A stretch of 64,000 bases of DNA from Lysobacter sp. GX 14042 (GTDB lineage: Bacteria > Pseudomonadota > Gammaproteobacteria > Xanthomonadales > Xanthomonadaceae): contig NZ_JAJUWY010000002.1 of NCBI RefSeq assembly GCF_021390425.1, forward strand, positions 372,001 through 436,000. The letters are read 5' to 3'. Under the pieces are notes generated by a model. The model was not told where the DNA came from. It did not search any database and saw only the letters and a list, made by a program, of their open reading frames with translations. This document shows, piece after piece, positions 24,696 through 32,943 of the stretch. The translations under genes were made by a program, and so were the position numbers. Numbering within the stretch: the first letter of the stretch is position 1; every line of letters begins with the position of its first letter.

Positions 24696-25505
24696 TCAGC
24701 CGCACTTGCTGTAGCCGCAGTTCAGGCAGGTCGCGCAGCCGTCCATGATCACGATCGCCTTGGTCGAGCACTTGTGGCACATGGTCGCCGAAGGCGGGAA
24801 CGAGGCGCCGCCATCCCCGGTCACCGCCACGTCCTCGTCGCGCGCCGGGGCGTGCACGCGCGGCTCCGGGAACAGCTCCCCGCTGTGCTCGTCGCGCGGG
24901 GCTACGGGTTCGTCAGTGTTTTTTTTTGACTCGAGCTGCGCGTAGGCAGCGCGCTTTTCCTCGATCAGCGCGCGTTGCTCGGGGCTCATCCCGGGCTCCT
25001 GGATCATCCCGATCGCCTTGAGGTGCTCCTCGACGATGGAGCCCAGCTCGGCCACCAGCGAGGGCATGTACACGCCGCCGGCCTTGAAGTAGCCGCCGCG
25101 CGGGTCGAACACCGCCTTCATCTCCTCGACCAGGAAGGTCACGTCGCCGCCCTTGCGGAATACCGCGGACATGATCCGGGTCAGCGCCACGATCCACTGG
25201 AAGTGGTCCATGTTCTTGGAGTTGATGAAGATCTCGAACGGCCGGCGGTGCTCGTGCTCGCTGCCGGCGTTGAGCACGATGTCGTTGATGGTCACGTACA
25301 GGGCGTGCTCGAACAGCGGGGTCTTGAGCTTGTAGGTCGTGCCGACCAGGGTCTCCGGGCGCTCGATCTTCTCGTGCATCTGGATGACCTTGGCGCCGCG
25401 CTCCTCGCCGGTGGCCGGGGCGGCCGGCGTGTCGGCCTGCTTCGCCTTGTCCTCGGGGAGGGCGACGGAGTAGCCGGTGATTTTCTTGTCGATCCGGGTG
25501 GCCAT
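24696..25505 (-). CDS. nrdJb: Class II ribonucleotide reductase, NrdJb subunit
   Basis: 269 residues. It corresponds to the C-terminal part of class II reductases, encoded separately here as in Pseudomonas aeruginosa (NrdJa/NrdJb). The core (about 35-175) has LYVTINDIVLNAGSEHEHRR and FEIFINSKNMDHFQWIVALT, the TSCPD-type region. A flexible linker follows, then a C-terminal zinc-finger-like tail with CHKC and CATCLNCGYSKCG cysteines, which in class II enzymes probably helps re-reduce the active site. The linker codons include a run of nine A on the sense strand. It starts 10 bp after nrdJa. Confidence 0.92.
   Translation of the reverse strand: MATRIDKKITGYSVALPEDKAKQADTPAAPATGEERGAKVIQMHEKIERPETLVGTTYKLKTPLFEHALYVTINDIVLNAGSEHEHRRPFEIFINSKNMDHFQWIVALTRIMSAVFRKGGDVTFLVEEMKAVFDPRGGYFKAGGVYMPSLVAELGSIVEEHLKAIGMIQEPGMSPEQRALIEEKRAAYAQLESKKNTDEPVAPRDEHSGELFPEPRVHAPARDEDVAVTGDGGASFPPSATMCHKCSTKAIVIMDGCATCLNCGYSKCG
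24919..24927 (-). promoter_or_regulatory. A9 slippery run (A_AAA_AAC) inside nrdJb
   Basis: On the sense strand the codons read TCA AAA AAA AAC ACT GAC. This contains the heptamer A_AAA_AAC in the correct phase for -1 frameshifting. After a -1 shift the next codons are CAC TGA, so translation stops at once and yields about 196 residues without the cysteine tail. A possible stem CCCCGC / GCGGGG begins 16 bases downstream. A nine-base homopolymer is very unusual in this GC-rich sequence. Confidence 0.45.
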
Positions 25506-25515
25506 GGGGATGTCC

Positions 25516-27666
25516 TCAGAACTTGCCGTAGTAGCCTTCTTTCAGGGCGTCGAAGAGGTTGGCGGCGGTGTGGGTCTCGCCGTCGTACTCGACCTCCTCG
25601 TTGCCCCTGAGCTCGACCGTGTTGCCGTCCTCGAGCTCGAAGCGGTAGGTGGTGTTCTCCAGGTCCTTCTCCTTGACCAGCACGCCCTGGAAGGCGGCCG
25701 GGTTGAAGCGGAAGGTGGTGCAGCCCTTCAGGCCCTGGGAGTGGGCGTAGGTGTAGATGTCCTTGAAGTCCTCGTACGGGTAGTCCGTGGGGACGTTCGC
25801 GGTCTTGGAGATCGAGGAGTCCACCCACTTCTGCGCGGCGGCCTGCACGTCGACGTGCTGCTTCGGGGTGACGTCGTCGGCGGCGATGAAGTACTCCGGC
25901 AGCTTCTCGCCCGGCTCGTCGGAGAACGGCATCGCCTTCGGGTTGACCAGCGCGCGGTAGGCCAGCAGTTCGAAGGAGAACACGTCGACCTTCTCCTTGG
26001 TCTTGCGGCCCTCGCGGATCACGTTGCGGCTGTAGTGGTGGGCGAACGACGGCTCGATGCCGTTGGAGGCGTTGTTGGCCAGGCTCAGCGAGATCGTGCC
26101 GGTGGGCGCGATCGAGCTGTGGTGGGTGAAGCGCGCGCCGGTCTCGGCCAGTTGCGCCACCAGTTCCGGGGCGACCTCGCCGATGCGCTGCATGTAGCGC
26201 GAGTACTTCGCGTGCAGCACCTTGCCGGTGATGCTGTCACCGGCCTTCCAGCCGTCGCGGGCCATCTCCGGGCGCTTGCGCAGCATGCCGGCGGTGACCT
26301 CGAACACTTCGTCCATGATGGGCGCGGCGCCCTTTTCCTTCGCCAGCTCCAGGCCAGTCTCCCAGCCGGCGACCGCCATCTCGCGGGCGATGCGCTCGGT
26401 GAATTCGCAGGACGCGGCGCTGCCGTACTTCATCTGCAGCATGGTCACCGTCGAGCCCAGGCCGAGGAAGCCCATGCCGTGGCGGCGCTTGCGCATGATC
26501 TCGTTGCGCTGCTCCTCCAGCGGCAGGCCGTTCACCTCCACCACGTTGTCGAGCATCCGGGTGAACACCCGCACCACCTCGCGGTACTCGTCCCAGTCGA
26601 ATTCGGCCTGGTCGGTGAACGCGTTGCGCACGAACTTGGTCAGGTTGACCGAGCCCAGCAGGCAGGCGCCGTAGGGCGGAAGTGGCTGCTCTCCGCAGGG
26701 ATTGGTCGCGCGGATGTCCTCGCACCACCAGTTGTTGTTCATCTCGTTGACCCGGTCGATCAGGATGAAGCCCGGCTCGGCGTAGTCATACGTGGAGACC
26801 ATGATCATGTCCCACAGGTGCCGGGCCCTGACGTGGCCGTAGACCTTGCAGGCAACCAGGCCGTCCTCGCGGGCGATGTAGTTGCGGTGGGTCGGCCACT
26901 CGCGCCAGAGCACCTGGGTGGCGTCATCGAGGTCGACGTCGCCCTTTTCCTTGATGTTGACCGGGAACACCAGCGGCCAGTCACCGTCATCGGCCACCGC
27001 CTGCATGAAGCCATCGGTGATCAGCAGCGACAGGTTGAACTGGCGCAGCCGGCCGTCCTCGCGCTTGGCGCGGATGAAGTCGCGCACGTCGGGGTGGCTG
27101 ACGTCGAAGGTGCCCATCTGCGCGCCACGGCGGCCGCCGGCGGAGGAGACGGTGAAACACATCTTGTCGTAGATGTCCATGAAGGACATCGGGCCGGAGG
27201 TGTAGGCGCCGGCGCCGGCAACGAACGCCCCGCGCGGGCGCAGGGTGCTGAACTCGTAGCCGATGCCGCAGCCGGCCTTCAGGGTCAGTCCGGCCTCGTG
27301 GACCTTCTGCAGGATGCCGTCCATCGAGTCCTCGATGGTCCCCGACACGGTGCAGTTGATGGTGCTGGTGGCCGGCTTGTGCGCCAGCGCACCGGCATTG
27401 GAGGTGATGCGGCCGGCGGGAATCGCCCCGCGGCGCAGCGCCCAGGCGAAGCGCTCCATCCAGTACTGCTGCTTCTCCGCGGACGGCTCGGCCTCGGCCA
27501 GCGCCTTCGCCACGCGGCGGTAGGTGGCGTCGATGTCCTCGTCGACCGCCTCGCCGGACTTGGTCTTCAGGCGGTACTTCTTGTCCCAGATATCCAGCGA
27601 CGCCGGCTGCAGGGGAATGTCCTTGACCGTGTCCATCTTCACTGCCTCCAGACGTACCGTGCTCAT
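25516..27666 (-). CDS. nrdJa: Class II (B12-dependent) ribonucleotide reductase, NrdJa subunit
   Basis: 716 residues. It carries the adenosylcobalamin-dependent reductase core: SNAGALAHKPATSTINCTVS, RRGAQMGTFDVSHPDV, the active-site loop cysteine in TNPCGEQPLPPYGACLLGS, and HSSIAPTGTISLS. It reduces ribonucleotides to deoxyribonucleotides without needing oxygen. The C-terminal part is supplied by NrdJb from the next gene, 10 bp downstream. The ATG at 27666 is preferred over an upstream TTG; GGAG lies about 11 bases upstream. A promoter and NrdR-like box are seen 220-275 bp upstream. Confidence 0.95.
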   Translation of the reverse strand: MSTVRLEAVKMDTVKDIPLQPASLDIWDKKYRLKTKSGEAVDEDIDATYRRVAKALAEAEPSAEKQQYWMERFAWALRRGAIPAGRITSNAGALAHKPATSTINCTVSGTIEDSMDGILQKVHEAGLTLKAGCGIGYEFSTLRPRGAFVAGAGAYTSGPMSFMDIYDKMCFTVSSAGGRRGAQMGTFDVSHPDVRDFIRAKREDGRLRQFNLSLLITDGFMQAVADDGDWPLVFPVNIKEKGDVDLDDATQVLWREWPTHRNYIAREDGLVACKVYGHVRARHLWDMIMVSTYDYAEPGFILIDRVNEMNNNWWCEDIRATNPCGEQPLPPYGACLLGSVNLTKFVRNAFTDQAEFDWDEYREVVRVFTRMLDNVVEVNGLPLEEQRNEIMRKRRHGMGFLGLGSTVTMLQMKYGSAASCEFTERIAREMAVAGWETGLELAKEKGAAPIMDEVFEVTAGMLRKRPEMARDGWKAGDSITGKVLHAKYSRYMQRIGEVAPELVAQLAETGARFTHHSSIAPTGTISLSLANNASNGIEPSFAHHYSRNVIREGRKTKEKVDVFSFELLAYRALVNPKAMPFSDEPGEKLPEYFIAADDVTPKQHVDVQAAAQKWVDSSISKTANVPTDYPYEDFKDIYTYAHSQGLKGCTTFRFNPAAFQGVLVKEKDLENTTYRFELEDGNTVELRGNEEVEYDGETHTAANLFDALKEGYYGKF

Positions 27667-27882
27667 GCCTGTGCTGTCTCCAATCAAGTCAGATGCCGTC
27701 CGGCGGGTGCGGACCGCGGTTCCGCCGGCGTGCGGGACGCCAGCGAAAAGGTGGTTTCAATGGATCGGATGGATGTCCATGGACTGCTCCATCGGGGCCG
27801 CAAAGCCTTTGTTCGAGCGACTTTCGCAGCACGCGGGCCAGCCCTCGCAAACCCCTATGCTTGGGCCTTTTCAACAGGCCGA

Positions 27883-27898
27883 CCACAAGATCTTGTGG
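27883..27898 (-). promoter_or_regulatory. Candidate NrdR box upstream of nrdJa
   Basis: CCACAAGATCTTGTGG is a perfect 16-bp palindrome. Its core CAAGATCTTG fits the CwAnATnTwG core of NrdR boxes. It lies just downstream of the predicted -10 hexamer, a position suited to repression. NrdR usually binds paired boxes 15-16 bp apart; I see no convincing second box. The palindrome is flanked by direct GGCCGACC copies. Confidence 0.55.
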
Positions 27899-27914
27899 CC
27901 GACCGACGTCGAGC

Positions 27915-27943
27915 AAGCTACGCGAGCCCCCCGCCTGCGTCAA
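27915..27943 (-). promoter_or_regulatory. Predicted sigma-70 promoter of nrdJa-nrdJb
   Basis: Leftward strand: -35 TTGACG (27938-27943), 17-bp spacer, -10 TAGCTT (27915-27920). The -35 matches consensus at five of six positions, the -10 moderately. Transcription would start near 27908. Confidence 0.5.
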
Positions 27944-28088
27944 CGGGTTGCGTCGCGCCCACGATCATGGAAGGCGCCGGCAGCCGGATGCCGGCTTCAC
28001 CGGTGATTAAATGGGCCGTGGCCACACTCGCCGGCCTGCGGGCGGCGCGATGTGCCGCCCGCGATTCCAGCCCATACGATCGACTGCC

Positions 28089-29528
28089 ATGCCAAGCACC
28101 CCGCGTACCTTCCTGCTGATCATCCTTGCCGCCTGCCTCGGAGGCCTGGTGGCCCTCCTCGTCCGCGACGGCCTGGCCACCCCGGCCGTCGCCGCGCCGG
28201 CCAGCGCCCTCCCGGCAGCCCCGGCCACTCCGGTCGCGCTTCCGCAGGCGGTCGGTGGCGAGGCCCTGCCCTCGCTGGCTCCCATGCTGGAGCGCGTGAC
28301 CCCCGCGGTGGTCAGCGTGCAGACCCGGCAACGGGTACGGGTGCGCAACCCGTTCATGGACGACCCGTTCTTCCGCCGGATGTTCCCGCACGTGCCGCGC
28401 GAGCGGATCGAGCAGTCGCTCGGCTCCGGGGTGATCGTCGACGCGCGGCGCGGGCTGGTACTCACCAACCACCACGTCATCGAGGGCGCCGACGAGGTGA
28501 CCGTGACCCTGCACGACGGGCGGGTCCTGGAGGCCGAGTTCGTCGGCTCCGACCCGGACACCGACGTGGCGGTGATGAAGATCGCCACCGGCGACCTGCA
28601 CGCGGTCGCGCTGGCCGATTCGTCCTCGCTGCGGGTCGGGGACTTCGTGGTGGCGGTCGGCAACCCGTTCGGCATCGGCCAGACCGTCACCAGCGGCATC
28701 GTCTCCGCGGTCGGGCGCAGCGGGCTGCGCGGGCTGGGCTACCAGGACTTCATCCAGACCGACGCCTCCATCAACCCGGGCAATTCCGGCGGCGCGCTGG
28801 TGAACCTGGACGGCCAGCTGGTCGGCATCAACACCGCCAGCTTCAATCCGCGCGGCTCGATGGCCGGCAACATCGGGCTGGGCTTCGCGATCCCGGCCAA
28901 CCTCGCGCGCAGCGTGATGGACCAGCTGGTCGCCACCGGCGAAGTCCGCCGCGGCACCCTGGGCATCGACACCCAGGACCTGGACGCCCGCCTGGCACAG
29001 GCGCTCGGCCTGGAGCATGTCCGCGGCACCGTGGTGACCCGGGTCCACACCGGTTCCGCCGGCGCGCGCGCAGGCCTGAAGCCAGGCGACGTGATCACCG
29101 CGGCCAACGGCCAGACGATCCACGACCGCGATGGGCTGCGCAACTTCGAAGGGCTGCAGGGGATCGGCAGCAAGGTGCTGCTGGACATCCACCGCGATGG
29201 CCGCCCGCTGCAGCTGACCGCGACCCTGCTCGCCCAGCCGGGCGCGATCGCCGGCGCCGACCTGGATCCGCGGCTCGCCGGCGCCAGCTTCGCCGACCTG
29301 CCCGAACGCCTGCGCCAAGCGGGCCTGTCCGGAGTGCTGGTGGAAGCGGTCGAGCCCGGCAGCCGGGCCGAGGACAACGGCCTGCGTGCCGGCGATGTCG
29401 TGGTCGCCAGCAGCGCCGGCAGCTTCGCCGACCTGGGCGGCTTCCGCACGGGCTTCACACGGGCGCCGGCACAGTTGGCGCTGCAGATCGTGCGCGGCAA
29501 CCGGCCCGGCGTCCTGCCGATGCGATGA
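28089..29528 (+). CDS. HtrA/Deg-family periplasmic serine protease
   Basis: 479 residues. A single hydrophobic N-terminal segment (about 7-25) acts as signal or anchor. The trypsin-like domain has His129 (LTNHHV), Asp159 (DTDVAV) and Ser233 (NPGNSGG). Two PDZ domains follow (about 295-375 with PGDVITAANGQ, and about 400-475 with AGDVVVASS). It degrades or refolds damaged envelope proteins. DegP, DegQ and MucD types are not separable here; the weakly hydrophobic N-terminus leaves open membrane anchoring as in DegS, but DegS has one PDZ. Confidence 0.92.
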   Translation: MPSTPRTFLLIILAACLGGLVALLVRDGLATPAVAAPASALPAAPATPVALPQAVGGEALPSLAPMLERVTPAVVSVQTRQRVRVRNPFMDDPFFRRMFPHVPRERIEQSLGSGVIVDARRGLVLTNHHVIEGADEVTVTLHDGRVLEAEFVGSDPDTDVAVMKIATGDLHAVALADSSSLRVGDFVVAVGNPFGIGQTVTSGIVSAVGRSGLRGLGYQDFIQTDASINPGNSGGALVNLDGQLVGINTASFNPRGSMAGNIGLGFAIPANLARSVMDQLVATGEVRRGTLGIDTQDLDARLAQALGLEHVRGTVVTRVHTGSAGARAGLKPGDVITAANGQTIHDRDGLRNFEGLQGIGSKVLLDIHRDGRPLQLTATLLAQPGAIAGADLDPRLAGASFADLPERLRQAGLSGVLVEAVEPGSRAEDNGLRAGDVVVASSAGSFADLGGFRTGFTRAPAQLALQIVRGNRPGVLPMR

Positions 29529-29570
29529 CACGACATTCCCCACGAACCGATCCCGTACAGGAGCACCTGC

Positions 29571-29990
29571 ATGAGCGCGACCGACCCGACCGCCACCGGC
29601 AACAATCCCACCTCCACCGGCACCAGCGAGGCCGCCAGCGGCCGTGACAACATGAAGGGCCACCTCAACGAGGCCGGAAGCCACCTCAAGCAGGCCGCCG
29701 TCGACGGCGGCGACGCGCTGCGGCAGGCGGCCGGGGCCGCCGGCGAGCAACTGCGTGACGGCACCGAGCAGGTCCGCAGCAACCTGTCCAGCGGTGCCCG
29801 CGCCAGCCGGGCCGCCGCCAGCGAGCTCGGCGATGCCGCGCGCGAGCAGTACGACGACATCATGGACAAGGGCCGCGAACTGTGTGACAGCGCCGCGGAC
29901 CTGATCCGCGAGCGGCCGCTGGTGGCCTTCGGCAGCGCCCTTGCCGCCGGCTGGCTGATTGCCAAGCTGGCGCGCGGCGGCGACCGCTGA
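29571..29990 (+). CDS. YqjD/ElaB-like (DUF883) tail-anchored protein
   Basis: 139 residues. A long amphipathic helical region with many Ala/Glu/Gln (about 25-110) ends in a C-terminal segment RPLVAFGSALAAGWLIAKL, the GxxxG-type membrane anchor of DUF883 proteins. YqjD and ElaB of E. coli associate with ribosomes at the inner membrane in stationary phase. The next two genes match the yqjE and yqjK positions, supporting this reading. Confidence 0.82.
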   Translation: MSATDPTATGNNPTSTGTSEAASGRDNMKGHLNEAGSHLKQAAVDGGDALRQAAGAAGEQLRDGTEQVRSNLSSGARASRAAASELGDAAREQYDDIMDKGRELCDSAADLIRERPLVAFGSALAAGWLIAKLARGGDR

Positions 29991-29998
29991 GTCCCGGC

Positions 29999-30565
29999 GT
30001 GTCGACGCCGGATAATCCGGTGCCAGGTGCTGCCGACGCGGGCGGGGAGGAGGTCGATCCCCGCCCCGACCTGCTGCAGGCGCTGCGCGAAATCGGCGAG
30101 GGCAGCCGGGCGAGCCTGGATGCGGCCGGCGAGGTGGCCAAGTCGCTGCGCAGCCTGGTCGCCGCCGACGTCGCCCTCGCCCGCAGCGCCGCCGGACGTG
30201 CGGCGGTCGCGGGCGGCGTGGCGCTGGTCGGCGGCGTCACCGCCTGGCTGTTCCTGATGGGCACGCTGGTGATGCTGTTGCGCTCCACCGGGCTGTCATG
30301 GTGGCTGTCGATGCTGTTGCCGGCGCTCGCCAGCCTGGTGATCGCCGGCATCGGCGGCTGGCTGGCGATCGGCTACTACGAGCACACCCGGCTGCAGGCC
30401 ACGCGCCGCCAGCTGGCCCGCCTGGGCATCGGCGAGCTGTCGCGGTTCGTTTCCGACCCCGACTCGGCACGGTCGGCGCGCGAAGACGCCGAACAGGCAG
30501 CTGCCGGGGACGCCACCGGGCAGCCGGCCAGGGACAGCCGCGGGGTGGAGGTCACCCCGCCCTGA
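29999..30565 (+). CDS. YqjE-like (phage holin superfamily III) membrane protein
   Basis: 188 residues. Two adjacent membrane helices (about 71-95 and 101-127) lie between a helical N-terminus and a charged C-terminal tail. This matches the YqjE/holin III family. The holin name is only a superfamily label; no phage genes are nearby. The GTG start lies 8 bp after the DUF883 stop, so the pair is cotranscribed. Confidence 0.78.
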   Translation: MSTPDNPVPGAADAGGEEVDPRPDLLQALREIGEGSRASLDAAGEVAKSLRSLVAADVALARSAAGRAAVAGGVALVGGVTAWLFLMGTLVMLLRSTGLSWWLSMLLPALASLVIAGIGGWLAIGYYEHTRLQATRRQLARLGIGELSRFVSDPDSARSAREDAEQAAAGDATGQPARDSRGVEVTPP

Positions 30566-30605
30566 TGGCGGGCATGACCCTGATGACGGGCCGGGGGAGG
30601 GCAAG

Positions 30606-31040
30606 ATGCGCTTCGAGCAACTGATCAAGAAGGTCGAACAGGCCGAGAACGCCATCGAGGCGAACGAGCGCCGCGTCGGCGCCGACCTGCGCCAGCTCAA
30701 GGCGTCCTGGAAGGCCGCCTGGACGCCGGGCCGCATCGTGCTGGCGGGGCTGGGGTCCGGGTTCGTGCTCGGCCTGGTCGAGCCGGGCCGCCGCTTGGCG
30801 AGCGGCAGCAACGCCATGCGCCTGATGTCGATGGCCACCAGCCTGGTGGGGCTGCTCGCCGGCACCAGCGCCCATGCCGCGGCGGAGGAGGCGGGATCGG
30901 CCGCCGAAACCGCTGCGGTTGCCGCCGATGGCGGCGGAGTACTGGGCGGCGTCGCCGCCGGATTGCGCGCCGAGCAGCTGGCCAGCGAACGGATCGCCCG
31001 GGCCGCCGAGGCGGCGCGCGCGGCGGGCGCCGAACCGTGA
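30606..31040 (+). CDS. Small membrane-associated protein at the yqjK position
   Basis: 144 residues. A charged helix with KKVEQAENAIEANERRV (about 8-35) is followed by one or two weak hydrophobic segments (about 43-60 and 70-90) and an Ala-rich tail. It occupies the yqjK place after yqjD- and yqjE-like genes, but sequence similarity to YqjK is not obvious to me. The stop overlaps the next start by 4 bp. Confidence 0.65.
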   Translation: MRFEQLIKKVEQAENAIEANERRVGADLRQLKASWKAAWTPGRIVLAGLGSGFVLGLVEPGRRLASGSNAMRLMSMATSLVGLLAGTSAHAAAEEAGSAAETAAVAADGGGVLGGVAAGLRAEQLASERIARAAEAARAAGAEP

Positions 31041-32176
31041 GCACGCCGGTGCCGGTGCCTGGCGGAACCGCCGGGTCCGGCACCGTTCCCGGGGCTGCCC
31101 CGGACCCGCAGCCGGGTCCTGCCGAACCGCCGCTTCCACCGCTGCGCCCCCGCGCCCCGGCCGCGCTGCTGGTGCTCACCACCCTCGCGGTCGCCGCGGC
31201 GATGTGGGCCGCCCAGGCGGTGATCCTGCCGGTCCTGCTGGCGGCGTTCTTCGCCCTGATCGGCAACCCGCTGATCCGTGGCCTGCAACGGCTGCATGTT
31301 CCCCGGGTGATCGGCGCGGTGCTGGTGCTGCTGGCCGGACTGGCGGGCACCGTGGCACTGGCCAACCAGCTGGTGCAGCCGGCATCCGAGTGGGTGCGCC
31401 AGGTACCACGGGAAATCCGCAAGGTCGCGCCCCAGCTGCGCGAGATGACCCGGCCGATGCAGGCCGCCAACGAGGCCGCCGCGGACATCGCCCGTGCCGC
31501 CGACGGCGGGCAGAAGGTCGAGGTGGTGCGCACCGAGGTCAACGATCCCTACCGCTCGCTCACCGCCACTCCGCGGATGCTGGCCTCGGTGTTCGCGGTG
31601 GTGCTGCTGACGTTCTTCTTCATGGTGTTCGGGCAGAACCTGCAGCGCAATGCGCTTTCGCTGCTGCCAACGCGCCAGCAGAAGCGGATCACCGTCGGGA
31701 TCCTGCAGTCGATCGAGTACGAGATCTCGCGCTACGTACTGACCATCAGCGTGATCAACTTCACCGTCGGCCTGGCGCTGGCAGGTTCGCTGTACCTGCT
31801 GGGGGTGCCGCTGGCCGAGGCCCTGCTGTGGGGCACGATGGCGGCCGTGCTGAACTACGCCCCCTACGTGGGGCCGCTGGTGGGCATGCTGATCATGCTG
31901 CTGATGGGTTTCGTGGCCTACGACGGACTGTGGTCGGCACTGCTGCCGGCCGGCATCTACCTGGGGCTGCACACCCTGGAGGGACAGATCATCACCCCGA
32001 TCGTACTGGGCCGGCAGATGCGCCTGTCGCCGCTGGTGCTGGTGCTGGCGCTGCTGCTGTTCGGCTGGCTGTGGGGGATCATCGGCCTGCTGCTGGCGGT
32101 GCCGATGCTGGTGTGCGTGAAGATCGTGCTGGCCCGCATCAGCGGCCTGGAAGGCTGGGCCCGGTTGCTGGAGTGA
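31037..32176 (+). CDS. AI-2E family (PerM-type) transporter
   Basis: 379 residues with about 8 membrane helices and a Pro-rich cytosolic N-terminus. The C-terminal half has the family signatures GVPLAEALLWGTMAAVLNYA, PYVGPLVG and LEGQIITPIVLGRQMRLSP. Family members include TqsA and PerM and export or exchange small molecules or ions; the substrate is not predictable. GTG start, overlapping the previous stop (GTGA). Confidence 0.88.
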   Translation: MSTPVPVPGGTAGSGTVPGAAPDPQPGPAEPPLPPLRPRAPAALLVLTTLAVAAAMWAAQAVILPVLLAAFFALIGNPLIRGLQRLHVPRVIGAVLVLLAGLAGTVALANQLVQPASEWVRQVPREIRKVAPQLREMTRPMQAANEAAADIARAADGGQKVEVVRTEVNDPYRSLTATPRMLASVFAVVLLTFFFMVFGQNLQRNALSLLPTRQQKRITVGILQSIEYEISRYVLTISVINFTVGLALAGSLYLLGVPLAEALLWGTMAAVLNYAPYVGPLVGMLIMLLMGFVAYDGLWSALLPAGIYLGLHTLEGQIITPIVLGRQMRLSPLVLVLALLLFGWLWGIIGLLLAVPMLVCVKIVLARISGLEGWARLLE

Positions 32177-32205
32177 GCCGGCCACCGCCGCGCCCCGGCA
32201 CTACA

Positions 32206-32943
32206 ATGTGCAGCGTGCACGCCCCCATCCGCGCCATCACCCTGGACCTCGACGACACGCTGTGGCCGATCGCGCCGGCAATCGCGCTGGCCGAGTCCGC
32301 ACTGGAATCCTTCCTCGCCCGCCACGCCCCGCGCGCGGCCGAACGCTGGCCGGCCGACGAGCGCCGCCGGCTGCGCCGGCGCCTGGACCTGGAGCGTCCG
32401 CAACTGGCCCATGACATGAGCGCGCAGCGGCGCTGGATGCTCGAGCACATGCTCGCTGAGGCCGGGGAGGATGCCGCCCTGGCGGCACCGGCCTATGACG
32501 CCTACTTCGCCGCCCGCTGCAGGGTCGAGCACTATCCCGACAGCCTGCCCGCGCTGGAGCGGCTGGCCGCACGGGTGCCGCTGGCCGCGGTGAGCAACGG
32601 CAACGCCTGCCTGCGCACCATTGGCATCGACCACCTGTTCGCGTTCCAGCTCGGCGCCGGCGAGCACGGCGCGCCCAAGCCGGACCGCGGCATCTTCCTG
32701 GCCGCGTGCGAGCGGCTGGGCCTGCCGCCCGGGCAGGTGCTGCACGTCGGCGACGACCCGCTGTGCGATGTCGCCGGGGCCCGCGACGCCGGGCTGCAGG
32801 CATGCTGGATCAACCGTCCCGACGCGTCCGGGCGGCTGTCAAGCTGGACCGTCGACGTCCCGGCACCGGAACTGCAGTTCCCCACCCTTTCCGCCCTGGC
32901 CGACTGGCTGGAGGCGACCCACGACACGGAGCCCACCCGATGA
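32206..32943 (+). CDS. HAD-family phosphatase (YigB-like)
   Basis: 245 residues. Motif I is LDLDDTLWPI, motif II AVSNGNA, motif III Lys in GAPKPDRGIF, motif IV HVGDDPLCDV. The C1 cap lies between I and II. The overall plan and the WPIAPAI sequence after motif I match FMN phosphatase YigB. A GTG at 32215 is an alternative start. The stop overlaps the aminopeptidase start by 4 bp. Confidence 0.87.
   Translation: MCSVHAPIRAITLDLDDTLWPIAPAIALAESALESFLARHAPRAAERWPADERRRLRRRLDLERPQLAHDMSAQRRWMLEHMLAEAGEDAALAAPAYDAYFAARCRVEHYPDSLPALERLAARVPLAAVSNGNACLRTIGIDHLFAFQLGAGEHGAPKPDRGIFLAACERLGLPPGQVLHVGDDPLCDVAGARDAGLQACWINRPDASGRLSSWTVDVPAPELQFPTLSALADWLEATHDTEPTR

Larger units (their letters stand above)
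27667..28088. other. 422-bp divergent intergenic region between nrdJa and the HtrA gene
   Basis: No protein-coding gene is convincing here. Visible content is a leftward promoter (27915-27943), a 16-bp palindrome (27883-27898), and a leader of roughly 240 nt to the nrdJa start with noticeably lower G+C than its surroundings. The leader contains a small hairpin ATGGA-GCAG-TCCAT and several other short inverted repeats. I could not find a B12-box (GCCACTG-type) element. On the HtrA side an AT-richer GATTAAAT lies at 28004-28011 with no clear -35. Confidence 0.6.

Noticed and set aside
27843-27882. Second NrdR box beside the palindrome at 27883
   Set aside because: The best sequence at the expected 15-16 bp spacing matches only the outer C and G of the core and is not palindromic.
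27667-27914. Cobalamin riboswitch in the nrdJa leader
   Set aside because: Expected by gene function (B12-dependent reductase), but I could not find the GCCACTG-type B12 box or the conserved four-way core; only short hairpins are visible.
25477-28119. 880-residue rightward frame antisense to nrdJa
   Set aside because: Composition (Val/Ala/His/Gln-rich with no domain) is that of an antisense shadow of the conserved reductase gene.
29999-30565. Prophage remnant suggested by a holin-family protein
   Set aside because: The neighbours are yqjD/yqjK-like and housekeeping genes. No capsid, integrase, lysin or attachment repeats are present; the holin label reflects the superfamily only.
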